Notes: generated from the letters alone by a model not told the origin. Shown: positions 1-8,501, counted from the stretch's first letter. The stretch: 59,449 nucleotides of DNA from Betaproteobacteria bacterium (GCA_028870715.1 JAGWOZ010000002.1:1-59449); one strand, 5' to 3'. Program-made: numbers and translations.

Positions 1-260
1 GTGAGCTGAGCAAGCGTGACGGGTTGCGCACCCAGGAAGATTTGCTGGTCTTTCTGAATGGACACTGAAAGGCTCTTGGGTGTCTGGTGCGCCGGGGGGG
101 TATCGATCTTGGGCAGATCCACCGCAATGCGTCCGCTCAGGAGCGGTGCAGTAATAATGAAGATCACCAGCAAGACAAGCATGACGTCGATCAGGGGCGT
201 CATGTTGATATCGCTCATCGGGGTATCGTCGGCCCCGCGATCGAATCGGCCGAAGCTCAT
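1..260 (-). CDS. ExbD/TolR-family biopolymer transport protein (C-terminus off the window)
   Basis: This is an inner-membrane partner of the upstream ExbB/TolQ protein, forming a proton-driven motor that energises TonB or Tol. The gene is not in the ORF track because its 3' end lies outside the window. Reading the minus strand, the start ATG overlaps the tolQ/exbB stop as ATGA. The protein begins MSFGRFDRG and reaches SDINMTPLIDVMLVLLVIF, the family hallmark, whose Asp in the single transmembrane helix is the proton-carrying residue. The periplasmic part follows (SGRIAVDLPKI). About 86 codons are visible of a usual ~140. Sequence alone does not separate TolR from ExbD. No tolA/tolB is visible, so the role is left at family level. 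Confidence 0.85.
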   Translation of the reverse strand, partial: MSFGRFDRGADDTPMSDINMTPLIDVMLVLLVIFIITAPLLSGRIAVDLPKIDTPPAHQTPKSLSVSIQKDQQIFLGAQPVTLAQL

Positions 261-943
261 GGCGGCGTGTTGCCGCGCTCCGGACCGGTCGCCCCCGTGA
301 GCAGGTGCTGCAGGTCCAGAGCGTAGCCCTCCAGTTCGGCGTCGAGGGCGCGTGCACGCTTGCCCAGTGCGTTGTAGGCCAGCACAGCCGGTATGGCCAC
401 CGCCAGGCCGGCGGCCGTCATGATCAGCGTCTCGCCCACAGGACCGGCCACCTTGTCGATGCTGACTTGCTGGGTGGCCGCGATCGTGGTGAGTGCATGG
501 TAGATGCCCCAGACGGTGCCGAACAGGCCCACGAAGGGAGCTGTGCTGCCCACGCTGGCGAGCAGCACATGCCCTGCGTGTAGCTGGCGGCTGGCCGCAT
601 TCAAGGCGCTGCGAAGCTCGCGACGCACGCGGTCGGGGTAGCTTTGCCAGCCAGCCGCATCGGGACTTGTGGGCAGGCGTGCGGCCACGTCAGCCAGCAG
701 TGCTGCGAGTCCTTGGGGATCGGCAGCGAGAGCGGCGGCGGGGGCCTCGCGGCGGACCGGCGCCGCCCAAAATGCGGCTATGGCGCGTGGCACCCGGCGC
801 GTGGCGGAAGTCAGCATGGCCGACTTCCACAAAATGACGAACCAACTCGCCATGGACATCGCCAAGAGCAGCACTGCGACGGTGTGAATCAGTGCATCGC
901 CGCCCGCCCAGAACGCTGCCAAACCGCCGACACTGCCATTCAT
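257..943 (-). CDS. ExbB/TolQ/MotA-family proton channel protein
   Basis: This is the inner-membrane proton-channel subunit that works with the ExbD/TolR protein translated directly after it. The 228-residue length fits TolQ/ExbB. The first hydrophobic helix lies near residues 15-40. The conserved C-terminal two-helix block contains ASVGSTAPFVGLFGTVWG (about residues 128-146) and GPVGETLIMTAAGLAVAIP, both typical of the family. The stop and the exbD start overlap (ATGA), so the two are translationally coupled. It lies 15 bases downstream of dapB in the same direction, making a bamE-dapB-exbB-exbD gene string. ExbB versus TolQ is unresolved, because neither tonB nor tolA is in the window. Confidence 0.9.
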   Translation of the reverse strand: MNGSVGGLAAFWAGGDALIHTVAVLLLAMSMASWFVILWKSAMLTSATRRVPRAIAAFWAAPVRREAPAAALAADPQGLAALLADVAARLPTSPDAAGWQSYPDRVRRELRSALNAASRQLHAGHVLLASVGSTAPFVGLFGTVWGIYHALTTIAATQQVSIDKVAGPVGETLIMTAAGLAVAIPAVLAYNALGKRARALDAELEGYALDLQHLLTGATGPERGNTPP

Positions 944-958
944 CGTGCGACCCCCGCC

Positions 959-1822
959 TCACGATGTCAGGCCGAGCACGGCCTGCATGTCAAACAGGCC
1001 ACTGCGCTTGCCGGCCAGAAAACGCGCAGCGCGCAGGCTACCGGCGGCGTACGTGGCGCGGCTGCTCGACTTGTGGGTGATTTCGATGCGCTCGCCGCTT
1101 CCTGCGAAGAGAACCGTGTGGTCGCCCACGATGTCACCCCCGCGAATGACGGAAAAGCCGATGGAACCGGCTTGGCGCTCGCCAGTGTGACCGTGGCGAG
1201 TCCAAACGGCATCGCGCTCCAGATTGCGACCTGTCGCCTGCGCCACCACCTCGCCCATCTTCAGGGCCGTGCCCGACGGCGCATCCACCTTGTGGCGGTG
1301 ATGCGCTTCGATAATCTCAATGTCGTAGCCGTCGGCCAGAGCGCGGCCGGCCTGCTCGAGCAGCTTGAGTACGACATTCACGCCGATGCTCATATTGGGA
1401 GCCATGACGATCGGAATCCGTTCCGACGCCGCACGGATGCGCTGAAGCCCCGACGCGTCGAATCCGGTGGTGCCGATGACCATCGCCACGCTGTGGCGCA
1501 GGCACATATCCACGTGATTGAGCGTGCCCTCGGGGCGTGTGAAGTCGATTAGGCACTGGGCGTCTTGCAAGCCTGCGTCGAGGTCGCTGCTCACGGTCAC
1601 GCCAGTGGTCAACCCCAGAGGGGAACCGGCGTCCTGCCCGATTGCCGGGGACTCCGCGTGGTCGAATGCCGCCGCAAGTCGGCAGTCGCTTGTGGCAGCG
1701 ATTGCTTCGATCAACATGCGGCCCATGCGGCCGCTGCTGCCCGCGACCGCGATCCGCAGGGGGGCTGTGCCGACGTCGTGCATCATGCGAGTTTGGCGCG
1801 GTGGGTCCGTTGGTTCATGCAT
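959..1822 (-). CDS. dapB: 4-hydroxy-tetrahydrodipicolinate reductase
   Basis: This cytoplasmic enzyme of lysine and meso-diaminopimelate synthesis reduces 4-hydroxy-tetrahydrodipicolinate with NAD(P)H. The N-terminal dinucleotide fold shows [13 protein letters not shown]. The catalytic and substrate region shows [20 protein letters not shown], with the conserved His-His and Lys. The NAD-binding segment around FTRPEGT and GTTGFD is also present. The stop of bamE overlaps the first possible start by one base (TGATG), which favours coupling and the 287-residue form. An internal ATG pair 12-13 codons later would give about 275 residues, closer to the usual length, so the start is uncertain. The neighbour order bamE-dapB is common in betaproteobacteria (family knowledge). 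Confidence 0.93.
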   Translation of the reverse strand: MHEPTDPPRQTRMMHDVGTAPLRIAVAGSSGRMGRMLIEAIAATSDCRLAAAFDHAESPAIGQDAGSPLGLTTGVTVSSDLDAGLQDAQCLIDFTRPEGTLNHVDMCLRHSVAMVIGTTGFDASGLQRIRAASERIPIVMAPNMSIGVNVVLKLLEQAGRALADGYDIEIIEAHHRHKVDAPSGTALKMGEVVAQATGRNLERDAVWTRHGHTGERQAGSIGFSVIRGGDIVGDHTVLFAGSGERIEITHKSSSRATYAAGSLRAARFLAGKRSGLFDMQAVLGLTS

Positions 1823-2493
1823 CAGGGTGCGGCAGTGCTGGCGGGGGCCGCTGGCGCCGAGGCCGCGTCGGGCGCCGGTGCGGGTGTGGCCAGCGCCTCA
1901 AGCTTGCTGATTTCCGATGGGGGAGCCACCATGATCAGCGGACCCTCGGGTGCGGAAGCCATCGCCTCAGGCTTGCGCTCGCTCAACTTCTTTTGCGCGG
2001 CAGCGATCTCGGCCTGAAGCTGAGCTTCGGTCATGATTTTGGGTTTGGTGCCCCTTTCGCGCAGGGCGCTGATCTGGGCAACAAATTGGTTTTCAGAGGG
2101 CAGCGGATCGCCTTCGGTGCGGATCATTTTGCCGTCCTTGTCAAAGAACACGGTGAAGCGCCGCACGATGGGTGCGTGGTACCCCTGGCGCAGGCTGAAC
2201 ACGTATTCCCAGCGGTTGGCGTGGAAGATATCCTGAAGCAGCGGGGTGCCGAGGATGTCACGCACCTGTTCCTTGCTCATCCCCGGTTTGAGCTCGTCGG
2301 CCATTTCCTTCGACACGAAATTGCCTTGGATCACGTCAATCCGATAGGGCTTTAGAGCATTGGTGAGGTCGCGTTGTTGTGTGAGGTTGCTACATGCGCC
2401 CAGGGCGAGGGCGCATGGCAGCGCCACGACCAGCAGCCACGCGTGCAAGGAGGGCGTTGCGCGGCGAGCGGAACAGGTACGCAGGACTTGCAT
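1822..2493 (-). CDS. bamE: Outer-membrane protein assembly factor BamE (SmpA/OmlA lipoprotein)
   Basis: This is a small outer-membrane lipoprotein of the BAM complex, which inserts beta-barrel proteins. The N-terminus carries a signal peptide ending in a lipobox (ALALGAC), so residue Cys is the lipidation site. The SmpA/OmlA domain follows, with [26 protein letters not shown] and [10 protein letters not shown], the typical BamE core. The C-terminal third is longer than in E. coli BamE and is Ala/Pro-rich (ending [11 protein letters not shown]), probably a flexible tail. The ORF track starts one codon early at a TTG; the ATG is used here. It is divergent from fur, as in many betaproteobacteria, and its stop overlaps dapB. 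Confidence 0.92.
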   Translation of the reverse strand: MQVLRTCSARRATPSLHAWLLVVALPCALALGACSNLTQQRDLTNALKPYRIDVIQGNFVSKEMADELKPGMSKEQVRDILGTPLLQDIFHANRWEYVFSLRQGYHAPIVRRFTVFFDKDGKMIRTEGDPLPSENQFVAQISALRERGTKPKIMTEAQLQAEIAAAQKKLSERKPEAMASAPEGPLIMVAPPSEISKLEALATPAPAPDAASAPAAPASTAAP

Positions 2494-2563
2494 CAAGGGT
2501 TTGGCGGGGGATTCCCGTCGAGTGGGTGAACTATGATGTTCATTCTAAACATCCATCATCGCC
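2494..2563. promoter_or_regulatory. Divergent bamE/fur promoter region
   Basis: A 70-base AT-richer gap separates the bamE and fur start codons. On the minus strand a TAGAAT hexamer (complement at 2542-2547) could be the bamE -10 element. On the plus strand TATGAT at 2532-2537 could serve fur. Neither has a convincing -35 hexamer at the right distance. No classical Fur box was recognised in the gap. Confidence 0.35.
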
Positions 2564-3025
2564 ATGCCGGTTTCCAACGCTCAGGGTTTGCGCAGCACAG
2601 GGTTGAAGGTCACGCAGCCGCGCCTGAAAATTCTGGAAATTTTCCAGAAGAGCGCCATGCGCCACATGACGGCTGAAGATGTCTACCGTGAGTTGCTCAA
2701 TGACAATTCGCGCGACGTTGGCTTGGCCACCGTGTACCGCGTGCTGACCCAGTTTGAGCAGGCGGGCATCCTGTCGCGCACGCACTTTGAGTCGGGCAAG
2801 GCCATTTTCGAGATCAACGAAGGCAAGCACCACGACCACCTGCTGTGCCTGGACTGTGGCCGCGTGGAAGAATTCGTGGATCCTGAGATCGAGCGCCGTC
2901 AGAAGAAGATCGCGGCCGAGCATGGTTTCGCATTGCAGGAGCACTCACTGGCGCTTTACGCCACGTGCACGCGCGAGGGCTGCCCCCACCGGCCGGCCCA
3001 GCCCAGTGCATTCGAGGGGACGTAG
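2564..3025 (+). CDS. fur: Ferric uptake regulator Fur
   Basis: This is an iron-responsive dimeric DNA-binding repressor. The 153-residue product has the winged-helix domain (GLKVTQPRLKILEIF, then MTAEDVYRELL and VGLATVYRVLTQFEQAGI, the recognition helix). The metal-binding dimer domain carries GKHHDHLLCLDCGRVEEF, with the His cluster and Cys pair that bind iron and zinc. A second Cys pair (ATCTREGC) lies near the C-terminus. The start gives the normal Fur length. It is divergent from bamE and convergent with hprK. Confidence 0.95.
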   Translation: MPVSNAQGLRSTGLKVTQPRLKILEIFQKSAMRHMTAEDVYRELLNDNSRDVGLATVYRVLTQFEQAGILSRTHFESGKAIFEINEGKHHDHLLCLDCGRVEEFVDPEIERRQKKIAAEHGFALQEHSLALYATCTREGCPHRPAQPSAFEGT

Positions 3026-3036
3026 ACAGGACAGGG

Positions 3037-3056
3037 AGGCCATCCAGCATTGGCCT
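3037..3056. terminator. Weak hairpin between convergent fur and hprK
   Basis: A perfect 6-bp inverted repeat AGGCCA / TGGCCT with an 8-base loop lies between the two convergent genes. A second short GC stem (CGGTC tcg GACCG) follows a few bases later. Neither has a T-tract, so termination is only inferred from position. Confidence 0.25.
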
Positions 3057-3081
3057 GAGCGCATCGGTCTCGGACCGGGCT

Positions 3082-4038
3082 TCAGTCGTCGCCGCCCTCA
3101 AGCATCGCGAGGCGCTGGCGGTCCTGGAATTCCTTGAAGGTATCAATGCCGCGCAACTGCAGGATCGTATTGCGCACAGCCGCCTCCACCAGCACGGCCA
3201 AATTGCGCCCGGCCTCCACCGGAATGAGCACCTTGCGAATGGCGACACCGAGCACGTCCTGTCGCACATTGCCCGTGGGCAGGCGCTCGAAGTCCTGATC
3301 CTGGGTGTCGCGTCGCACCAGATGCACGATCAGCCGCAGGCGCAGTTTGCGGCGCACGGCCGTTTCGCCGAAGATGGTTTTGATGTCGAGAATGCCGATG
3401 CCACGCACCTCGAGCAGATTTTGAAGCAGAGGGGGGCAATGCCCCTCAATGGTGATTTGTGACGTGCGCATGAACTCCACGCAGTCGTCGGCGACCAAGC
3501 CATGACCGCGCGAGATGAGTTCCAGCCCCAGTTCGCTCTTGCCAAGCCCCGACTCGCCGGTGATGAGCACGCCCAAGCCCAGGATGTCCATGAACACACC
3601 GTGAAGCGTGGTGCGATTGGCAAAAAGCTTGGACAGGTAGGCGCGCAGCACATCGATGACGAAGGCGGCAGGCTCCTCCGTAATGAACAGCGGAATGGCC
3701 GCATCGTCCGCGGCTTTCACGAGCGCTTCGGGCGGGACCTGGTTGTCTGCGATGACCAGCGCGGGCGGTTCCAATCCGACCACGCGGCGCACGCGGCGGC
3801 TGCTGTCGGCTTCCTCGGCGTGCACGAGATAGTGCACCTCGCGCCAGCCGAGGATCTGCACCCGGTACGGGTGGATGTAATTCAGGTAGCCCACGAGATC
3901 GGCGCCCGAGCTCGCGCCTTCCACGGCGGCGTCGTCAAAACGGCGTTCAGGGTTACTCTGACCGGCCAGCCACTTCCATTTGAGCAGGGCAGCGTTCGCC
4001 TCGAAAAGGCTGTCAGCGGAGAGGGTGGCGGCTTTCAA
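3082..4038 (-). CDS. hprK: HPr kinase/phosphorylase
   Basis: This is a bifunctional enzyme that phosphorylates and dephosphorylates HPr on serine, linking carbon or energy status to regulation. The 318-residue length is normal. The N-terminal domain (about 1-135) is followed by the catalytic domain with Walker [15 protein letters not shown], then [14 protein letters not shown] and the HprK signature region [17 protein letters not shown]. No HPr (ptsH) or EI (ptsI) gene is in this window. In proteobacteria hprK usually belongs to a regulatory PTS with ptsN rather than sugar transport (family knowledge). It is 36 bases downstream of ptsN and on the same strand, forming hpf-ptsN-hprK. Confidence 0.95.
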   Translation of the reverse strand: MKAATLSADSLFEANAALLKWKWLAGQSNPERRFDDAAVEGASSGADLVGYLNYIHPYRVQILGWREVHYLVHAEEADSSRRVRRVVGLEPPALVIADNQVPPEALVKAADDAAIPLFITEEPAAFVIDVLRAYLSKLFANRTTLHGVFMDILGLGVLITGESGLGKSELGLELISRGHGLVADDCVEFMRTSQITIEGHCPPLLQNLLEVRGIGILDIKTIFGETAVRRKLRLRLIVHLVRRDTQDQDFERLPTGNVRQDVLGVAIRKVLIPVEAGRNLAVLVEAAVRNTILQLRGIDTFKEFQDRQRLAMLEGGDD

Positions 4039-4074
4039 GGCGTGGAGCGCGATCCCGAGCGGGGTCCGACCTCA

Positions 4075-4545
4075 TCAAGCTGCATGTTGGAGGCTGGCCC
4101 AGTCATGGACCAGGCGGTGCATGGTTGGCGCGTCCGGTGCATCCAACAAGCGCTGGCGGAAGCCATCGTCCGAAAGCATCTCAGCGATGGTGGAGAGGAT
4201 TTCCAGGTGCTTGCCTGATGCAGCCTCGGGAACAAGCAGGAACACCAGCAGCTGCACGGGCTGGTTGTCGGGCGCCTCGAACGGCACCGGGGTCGCCAAG
4301 CGCACGAGGGCGGCGCTGGGGTGCTTCAGACCTTTGATGCGGCCGTGCGGAATGGCCACGCCCTGACCGAGTCCGGTGGAACCAAGGCGTTCGCGCGCAA
4401 ACAAGTTGTCGGTGACGACGGCGCGCGCCAGCCCCAGTTGGTTTTCGAAAAGCAGACCCGCAAACTCGAACGCGCGCTTTTTGCTGCTGGCCTCCACGTT
4501 GAGCTGAACATGCGCAAGCGGCAGAATCTGGGCCAATTGATTCAT
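4075..4545 (-). CDS. ptsN: PTS IIA-like nitrogen-regulatory protein PtsN (EIIA-Ntr)
   Basis: This cytoplasmic phosphoryl acceptor of the nitrogen-related PTS controls potassium, phosphate and nitrogen functions by protein contacts. The ATG beginning MNQLAQILPLAHVQL gives 156 residues, the family length. The longer ORF-track start would add an atypical Arg-rich leader. The active-site region GQGVAIPHGRIKGLKHP contains the phosphorylated His (residue about 72) in the standard 'AIPHGR' motif. It lies between hpf and hprK on the same strand, a common arrangement after rpoN in proteobacteria. Confidence 0.93.
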   Translation of the reverse strand: MNQLAQILPLAHVQLNVEASSKKRAFEFAGLLFENQLGLARAVVTDNLFARERLGSTGLGQGVAIPHGRIKGLKHPSAALVRLATPVPFEAPDNQPVQLLVFLLVPEAASGKHLEILSTIAEMLSDDGFRQRLLDAPDAPTMHRLVHDWASLQHAA

Positions 4546-4697
4546 GGCATGGTATGGGGTGAGGAAAATTCGCGAGTGTATCGGCTTGCGCTGACACCGG
4601 GGCAAGCGTCGCCGTGCTTGCGTCGTCGCCGGCTCCAAGACTCACGGCATGCTACGCCCGACCGGCTTTGCGCGATCGGACGCAGCAATGCGCCGTT

Positions 4698-5036
4698 TCA
4701 AGAGGCAAGATCGAGATGCTTGCCCGGCACAGCTTGGTGGGAGCGCGTGCGATTCTTGTGCTCCACGACTTGGCGGTCGAGCTTGTCGACCAGTTCATCA
4801 ATGGCGGCGTAAAGGTCCTGGTCTTGGCATTCCGCAAAGATGTTCTTGCCCTTTAATTGAAGATTGCATTCGGCCTTTTGGCGGCGCTCCTTTTCCTTTT
4901 GTTTCTCCACAGAGAGAAGCACGTTGACACTTATCAGCTGATCGAAATGGCGCGCCACCCGGTGCAGCTTGGATTCGACATAGCTGCGCAAGGCGGGGGT
5001 GACGTCCACATGGTGGCCGCTGATGGTCAGGTTCAT
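4698..5036 (-). CDS. hpf: Ribosome hibernation-promoting factor / sigma-54 modulation protein
   Basis: This small protein binds the 30S decoding centre and helps 70S ribosomes dimerise into an inactive state. The start [17 protein letters not shown] is preceded by a strong ribosome-binding site (ccaggaggg a few bases before the ATG). The ORF-track start 34 codons earlier is therefore rejected. The 112-residue product contains [15 protein letters not shown] and the basic segment [15 protein letters not shown] typical of short HPF. rpoN, which usually precedes hpf in this cluster, is not adjacent here. A 0.68-kb gap and corA lie upstream instead. Confidence 0.92.
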   Translation of the reverse strand: MNLTISGHHVDVTPALRSYVESKLHRVARHFDQLISVNVLLSVEKQKEKERRQKAECNLQLKGKNIFAECQDQDLYAAIDELVDKLDRQVVEHKNRTRSHQAVPGKHLDLAS

Positions 5037-5160
5037 AAATCCCTCCTGGTACACGGTTAAGCAAAATGGTTGAAGGAAAACACGGGCCAGGGTACGCGGC
5101 GCCTGCAACTTTCTTGCGTTTCGCGGCAACGCAACCATGGCGATTGCAGTGTGCGCCCGC

Positions 5161-5184
5161 CGTTGGCCAAAATCAAGGCCAACG
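5161..5184. repeat. Perfect 8-bp inverted repeat in the hpf leader
   Basis: CGTTGGCC and GGCCAACG are separated by AAAATCAA. If the promoter below is real, the repeat lies within the hpf 5' untranslated RNA and could form a hairpin. It has no T-tract and so is not an obvious terminator. Confidence 0.5.
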
Positions 5185-5271
5185 CGTCATCAGGCCACCC
5201 GGCCTCGCGATGCATGACGCGTTAATGTCCCTAAAATGTCCTATCATCGCCTATCGTGTTTCGTTCCTCTA

Positions 5272-5300
5272 CTTACAGCGATCTTTTGCAAAGTTGTCAA
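5272..5300 (-). promoter_or_regulatory. Probable sigma-70-type promoter for hpf-ptsN-hprK
   Basis: On the minus strand a consensus -35 TTGACA is followed by a 17-base spacer and a TGTAAG -10 (4 of 6 matches). It points toward hpf and would give a leader of about 230 nucleotides. The surrounding sequence is the most AT-rich part of the gap. Confidence 0.5.
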
Positions 5301-5334
5301 ACGTCTATTTCTGGTTGCGTGGCGTCTGTCGAGG

Positions 5335-5354
5335 CGATTTGCATGGGCAAATCG
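5335..5354. repeat. Perfect 20-base palindromic hairpin sequence
   Basis: CGATTTGC and GCAAATCG flank the 4-base loop ATGG. It sits about 35 bases upstream of the hpf -35 hexamer, on the corA side. It could be an operator or a short hairpin; there is no T-tract. Confidence 0.45.
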
Positions 5355-5712
5355 TGGCTTGCATGCGGCCCCAGCGCTGCGTCGTGAGCGCGCGACCCAT
5401 GGCCGGCCCGGCAATCGGATAGGGCGCGGGCATTTGCGCGCAGGCAAGTGAAGGCCGCGTCGGCGCGCGCGGACCACGGTTCGCCACCCGGAACCACGCA
5501 TTGGGGGCCCGGTGAATACCCTCGCGACCTAGCGCAACGCGGCGTCGCCGAGAAGTGTGCGGTGATTTTGCCCAAGCCGCCGGGCACACCCGCAACCCAC
5601 GATGGGGACGCGGGCCCCGAGGCTCCTGTCCCCCGACGAGGTGGTGATGCCATACCCGCCAAGGAAGGATGCCTGCTACCGGTTGATCCGCCGCTGCAAT
5701 ATGCTTGTCACC

Positions 5713-6675
5713 ATGCTCAACGTGTTCAATCTGCAAGGTGGCCGTCTGGTCCAGCATGAAATCGACAACGCCAATAGCCTGGCGGAGCTTGATCCCGTGT
5801 GGGTCGACCTGGATGAGCCCGAAAGTTGGGAACTGGCTTGGGTGGAGGAGCGTTTGGGTGTGACCGTGCCTGCCGACGCGCTGGGCGAGGATCTGGAGGA
5901 GTCGGCCCGCTTTTACGAGGCGGAGGACGGCGGTCTGCACTTGCGCACGGACTTCCTGGTGATGGACGACGCAGGTGCGCAGACCATGCGGGTCGCGTTT
6001 ATCTTGCATGGCAAGCGACTGATTTCGGTGCACCGAGCCGATTCGGCCGTCTTTCGGCTGCTGCGGCTGCGCGCGCGCCGGATGCCCGGCCTGGTGGAGG
6101 ACGGGCTGGACGCCCTGCTCGCCTTGTTGATGACCGATGCGGAATATTCCGCCGACGCCCTCGAGGGGGTTTACCTGGCGCTGGAAAATATCAGCCAGAC
6201 GATCGTGCACCCGGGTGCCACCGATGCCAATGCTGCCGAAGCGCTGGCTGGCATCGCGCTGCAGGAGGACCTCAACGGCCGTATCCGGCGCAACGTCATG
6301 GATACGCGCCGCGCCGTGAGCTTTCTCATGCGATCGCGCCGCCTGAGCGCGGAGCAGATTCGTGAAGCCAGCCAGATCACGCGCGACATTGACTCCCTTG
6401 ATGGCCACACAGCTTTTCTTTTCGACAAGATCAACTTCCTGATGAGTGCAACGGTGGGCTTCATCAACATCAACCAGAACAAGATCATCAAGTTGTTCTC
6501 GGTGGCCTCCGTCGCGCTGCTGCCGCCGACGCTCATCGCCAGCATTTACGGCATGAATTTCAAGTTCATGCCGGAACTGGACTGGGGCATGGGCTATCCC
6601 TTTGCTCTGGGCTTGATGGCCGCTTCGGTTGCGGTGCCCTTCTATGTCTTCCGCCGCAAGGGGTGGCTCAAATAG
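5713..6675 (+). CDS. corA: CorA-family magnesium/divalent-cation transporter
   Basis: This inner-membrane pentameric channel imports Mg2+, and sometimes Co2+ or Ni2+. The cytoplasmic domain occupies most of the protein. The two C-terminal helices are seen as IIKLFSVASVALLPPTLIAS and a final hydrophobic segment before FRRKGWLK. The family signature YGMNF (GMN motif) ends the first helix and is followed by the periplasmic loop KFMPELDWGMGYP. The chosen start, MLNVFNLQGGRL, matches the usual CorA beginning and gives 320 residues. ATG codons at 5701 and further upstream are possible alternatives. It is a monocistronic gene, convergent with the NTF2-like gene. Confidence 0.93.
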   Translation: MLNVFNLQGGRLVQHEIDNANSLAELDPVWVDLDEPESWELAWVEERLGVTVPADALGEDLEESARFYEAEDGGLHLRTDFLVMDDAGAQTMRVAFILHGKRLISVHRADSAVFRLLRLRARRMPGLVEDGLDALLALLMTDAEYSADALEGVYLALENISQTIVHPGATDANAAEALAGIALQEDLNGRIRRNVMDTRRAVSFLMRSRRLSAEQIREASQITRDIDSLDGHTAFLFDKINFLMSATVGFININQNKIIKLFSVASVALLPPTLIASIYGMNFKFMPELDWGMGYPFALGLMAASVAVPFYVFRRKGWLK

Positions 6676-6684
6676 CTGGCAGGG

Positions 6685-7143
6685 TCAGATCGCGCGCAGA
6701 TGACTCTTGACCGTGCGTAAGAGCGCACCAAGGAGAGGGAGGTGCTCGTACAGCTCCTCGGCTGCGTCCCAGTAATCGCGGTGCAGCGCCACCAGACCCT
6801 GCGCATTGAACTCCAGGCGACTCGCACCGTGAATCGTCCAGTTGCGCCCGCCTCGCCCCTTGCTTCGAAAGTGAAAGTCCCAAGTGACGTAACCCTGCGT
6901 CGCATCGCCCAATGCGTGCAACACGACGAAGCGCGGCTGCTCAGTTGTGACGAACATATGCGCAAAAATGCTCCGGACCGCGTCCAGCCCTTGCACTGCG
7001 TTGAATGGGTCCCTGAAGCGCGCGTCCGCCGCGTAGATCCGGCCGATTTCGGTGAGCGTCAGCGGTGTGAGGCTTTCGAAATAGGCTTGAAAGCGAGCCA
7101 GCGGCGTGGCGTTGCGGGAGGCAGAACCCTGCGATGCGAGCAT
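6685..7143 (-). CDS. NTF2/SnoaL-like protein, last gene of the lipid/photo-oxidative cluster
   Basis: The 152-residue soluble protein has a cone-shaped NTF2-like fold by motif pattern: YFESLTPLTLTEIGRIYA, DARFRDPFNAVQGLDAVRSIF, and C-terminal aromatic strands (YVTWDFHFRSKG, YWDAAEELY). The R-F-x-DPF segment is typical of SnoaL-like domains. No catalytic function can be assigned. It begins 4 bases after the SDR gene and ends the minus-strand string that runs from the FAD oxidoreductase. Similar small NTF2-like genes accompany cyclopropane-synthase/DUF1365 clusters in other proteobacteria (family-level recollection), so a role in lipid modification is inferred, not shown. Confidence 0.8.
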   Translation of the reverse strand: MLASQGSASRNATPLARFQAYFESLTPLTLTEIGRIYAADARFRDPFNAVQGLDAVRSIFAHMFVTTEQPRFVVLHALGDATQGYVTWDFHFRSKGRGGRNWTIHGASRLEFNAQGLVALHRDYWDAAEELYEHLPLLGALLRTVKSHLRAI

Positions 7144-7147
7144 TGAC

Positions 7148-7909
7148 TCACAGCCCTGTGAAGCGGCTCACAGCTGCGAAATACAGCCGGTCCGGCAAGA
7201 GACGCAACAAGCGCAGCCAGAGGGTGAAGCGCTTGGGAAAGTGAATGTCGAAGCGCCCCCGCTCCAGACCGCGCACGATGGCCGAAGCCGCTTGGGTCGA
7301 AGTCAGCAGCGCAGGCATGGCGAAGCTGTTTTGCGCCGTGAGCGGGGTTTCGACGAAACCGGGATTGATCACACTCACGGCAATGCCGGCCTCGCGCAAA
7401 TCGGTGTGCAGCACCTCGGCCAGATTGATGAGTGCGGCCTTGGTGGGCCCATAGGCCAGCGCCTGCGGCAAACCGCGCCAGCCCGCCACGCTGCTGACCA
7501 GCGCAACATGGCCGCTGCCTTGCGCCTGCAGCACAGGCAGCACAGCTGCCAGCGTGTGCAAGGCGCCACGGTAGTTGATGTCGTCGTGCGCCAGCGCCGA
7601 GGCCAGATCGAAGGCCGTCGCGCGCTGGGGCGCGTACGTGCCGGCGCAATACACCAGCAGGTCCAGCCCGCCAAACTCCGCTTGTATCCGCTGCATCGCA
7701 ACGTGCAAGGCGGCGGCGGCGCGCACGTCCAGCGGCAGCGCCAGGGCGCCAGTGATGGCGGCGAGCTTGTCCGCGCTGCGTGCCGATACGGCCACACGCG
7801 CGCCGCGCTCGAGCAGATCACGCGCCAGTGCGGCGCCAATGCCGCTGGAGGCGCCGACGATCCAAACCCGCTGCGCGGGCCAGTTCGTGATGGGAGGGTT
7901 CAGCGCCAT
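7148..7909 (-). CDS. Short-chain dehydrogenase/reductase (SDR)
   Basis: This is a classical NAD(P)-dependent oxidoreductase of unknown substrate. The cofactor motif WIVGASSGIGAALAR is at about residues 17-31. The structural motif LLVYCAGTYA (NAG-like), the active-site Ser in ALVSSVAGWRG, and YGPTK (YxxxK catalytic pair) follow in the right order. The start MALNPPITNW avoids overlap with the DUF3833 gene, which ends 34 bases upstream; the ORF-track start would lie inside it. The C-terminus is basic and hydrophobic (RLLRLLPDRLYF), which may bring it to the membrane. It lies in the cluster of lipid-modification genes. Confidence 0.9.
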   Translation of the reverse strand: MALNPPITNWPAQRVWIVGASSGIGAALARDLLERGARVAVSARSADKLAAITGALALPLDVRAAAALHVAMQRIQAEFGGLDLLVYCAGTYAPQRATAFDLASALAHDDINYRGALHTLAAVLPVLQAQGSGHVALVSSVAGWRGLPQALAYGPTKAALINLAEVLHTDLREAGIAVSVINPGFVETPLTAQNSFAMPALLTSTQAASAIVRGLERGRFDIHFPKRFTLWLRLLRLLPDRLYFAAVSRFTGL

Positions 7910-7943
7910 GGAGCGAAAATCATGATGGCTTGGACGACGCGCA

Positions 7944-8501
7944 TCAGGGCTTGTGGAAGGCGATGAAGATGCTGGCCACACGGAAACCGAACTTGGTCAT
8001 CACCGTGTGGTTGAGCAGGACATGGTCGCTCATCTGGTACATCCAGTCGTCCATCTGCACGTTGTAGACCGTGCCATCCACCGGCAAAGCCAGGGTGTAG
8101 TGCCAGTTAAAGGCATTGCCTTCGGCGTAGCCATGGGCGGTGCCGACGACATCGCCGGCGGTCCCCTCATAGCGTCGCTCGCCGTCTTTGCCGGGCAGGC
8201 GCGTGAGCTTCCAGATGCGTTCCTGCTTGGTGCCGTCGCCGTAGACGAAATGTTCAACAAGGGTACCGTCGCTCCCCTTCCAGGTGCCGGTGACGTCGAC
8301 ATGGAATCGCTTGATCACCTTGCCCGAGCGGTTGAACACCACGCCGTCGGCGCTCAATGGCCCGCTGAAATAGTTCTCCAGCTCCAGCGTCGGTCTCTCA
8401 CCGCGATAGTCCATCGGTGTGACGCTGGCGCACCCGCCCAGTAGTGCGGCAAACAACAAGGCGATGCCGCCCAGTCTCAGATGCGCCCAGAATGCGTTCA
8501 T
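7944..8501 (-). CDS. DUF3833-family lipoprotein
   Basis: This is a predicted lipoprotein of 185 residues. The N-terminus MNAFWAHLRLGGIALLFAALLGGC is a signal peptide ending in a lipobox. The body is beta-rich with LENYFSGPLSADGVV, RFHVDVTGTWKG and WHYTLALPVDGTVY, a pattern I associate with DUF3833 (lipocalin-like). The long ORF-track entry to 9236 is an artefact of an open frame through the MFS gene. The real start ATG overlaps the MFS stop as ATGA. DUF3833 genes commonly sit with DUF1365 and cyclopropane-synthase-like genes. The biochemical role is unknown. Confidence 0.85.
   Translation of the reverse strand: MNAFWAHLRLGGIALLFAALLGGCASVTPMDYRGERPTLELENYFSGPLSADGVVFNRSGKVIKRFHVDVTGTWKGSDGTLVEHFVYGDGTKQERIWKLTRLPGKDGERRYEGTAGDVVGTAHGYAEGNAFNWHYTLALPVDGTVYNVQMDDWMYQMSDHVLLNHTVMTKFGFRVASIFIAFHKP

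Larger units (their letters stand above)
5037..5712. other. Intergenic region between hpf and corA
   Basis: This is a 676-base stretch with no convincing gene. The ORF-track entries here have no recognisable motif and are overlapping shadows. It holds a likely hpf promoter and two perfect 8-bp inverted repeats, listed separately. The part nearest corA is GC-rich and featureless. No rpoN fragment was recognised. Confidence 0.6.

Noticed and set aside
5305-6408. 367-residue minus-strand frame antisense to corA
   Set aside because: corA has the GMN motif and membrane helices on the plus strand, and this frame has no motif.
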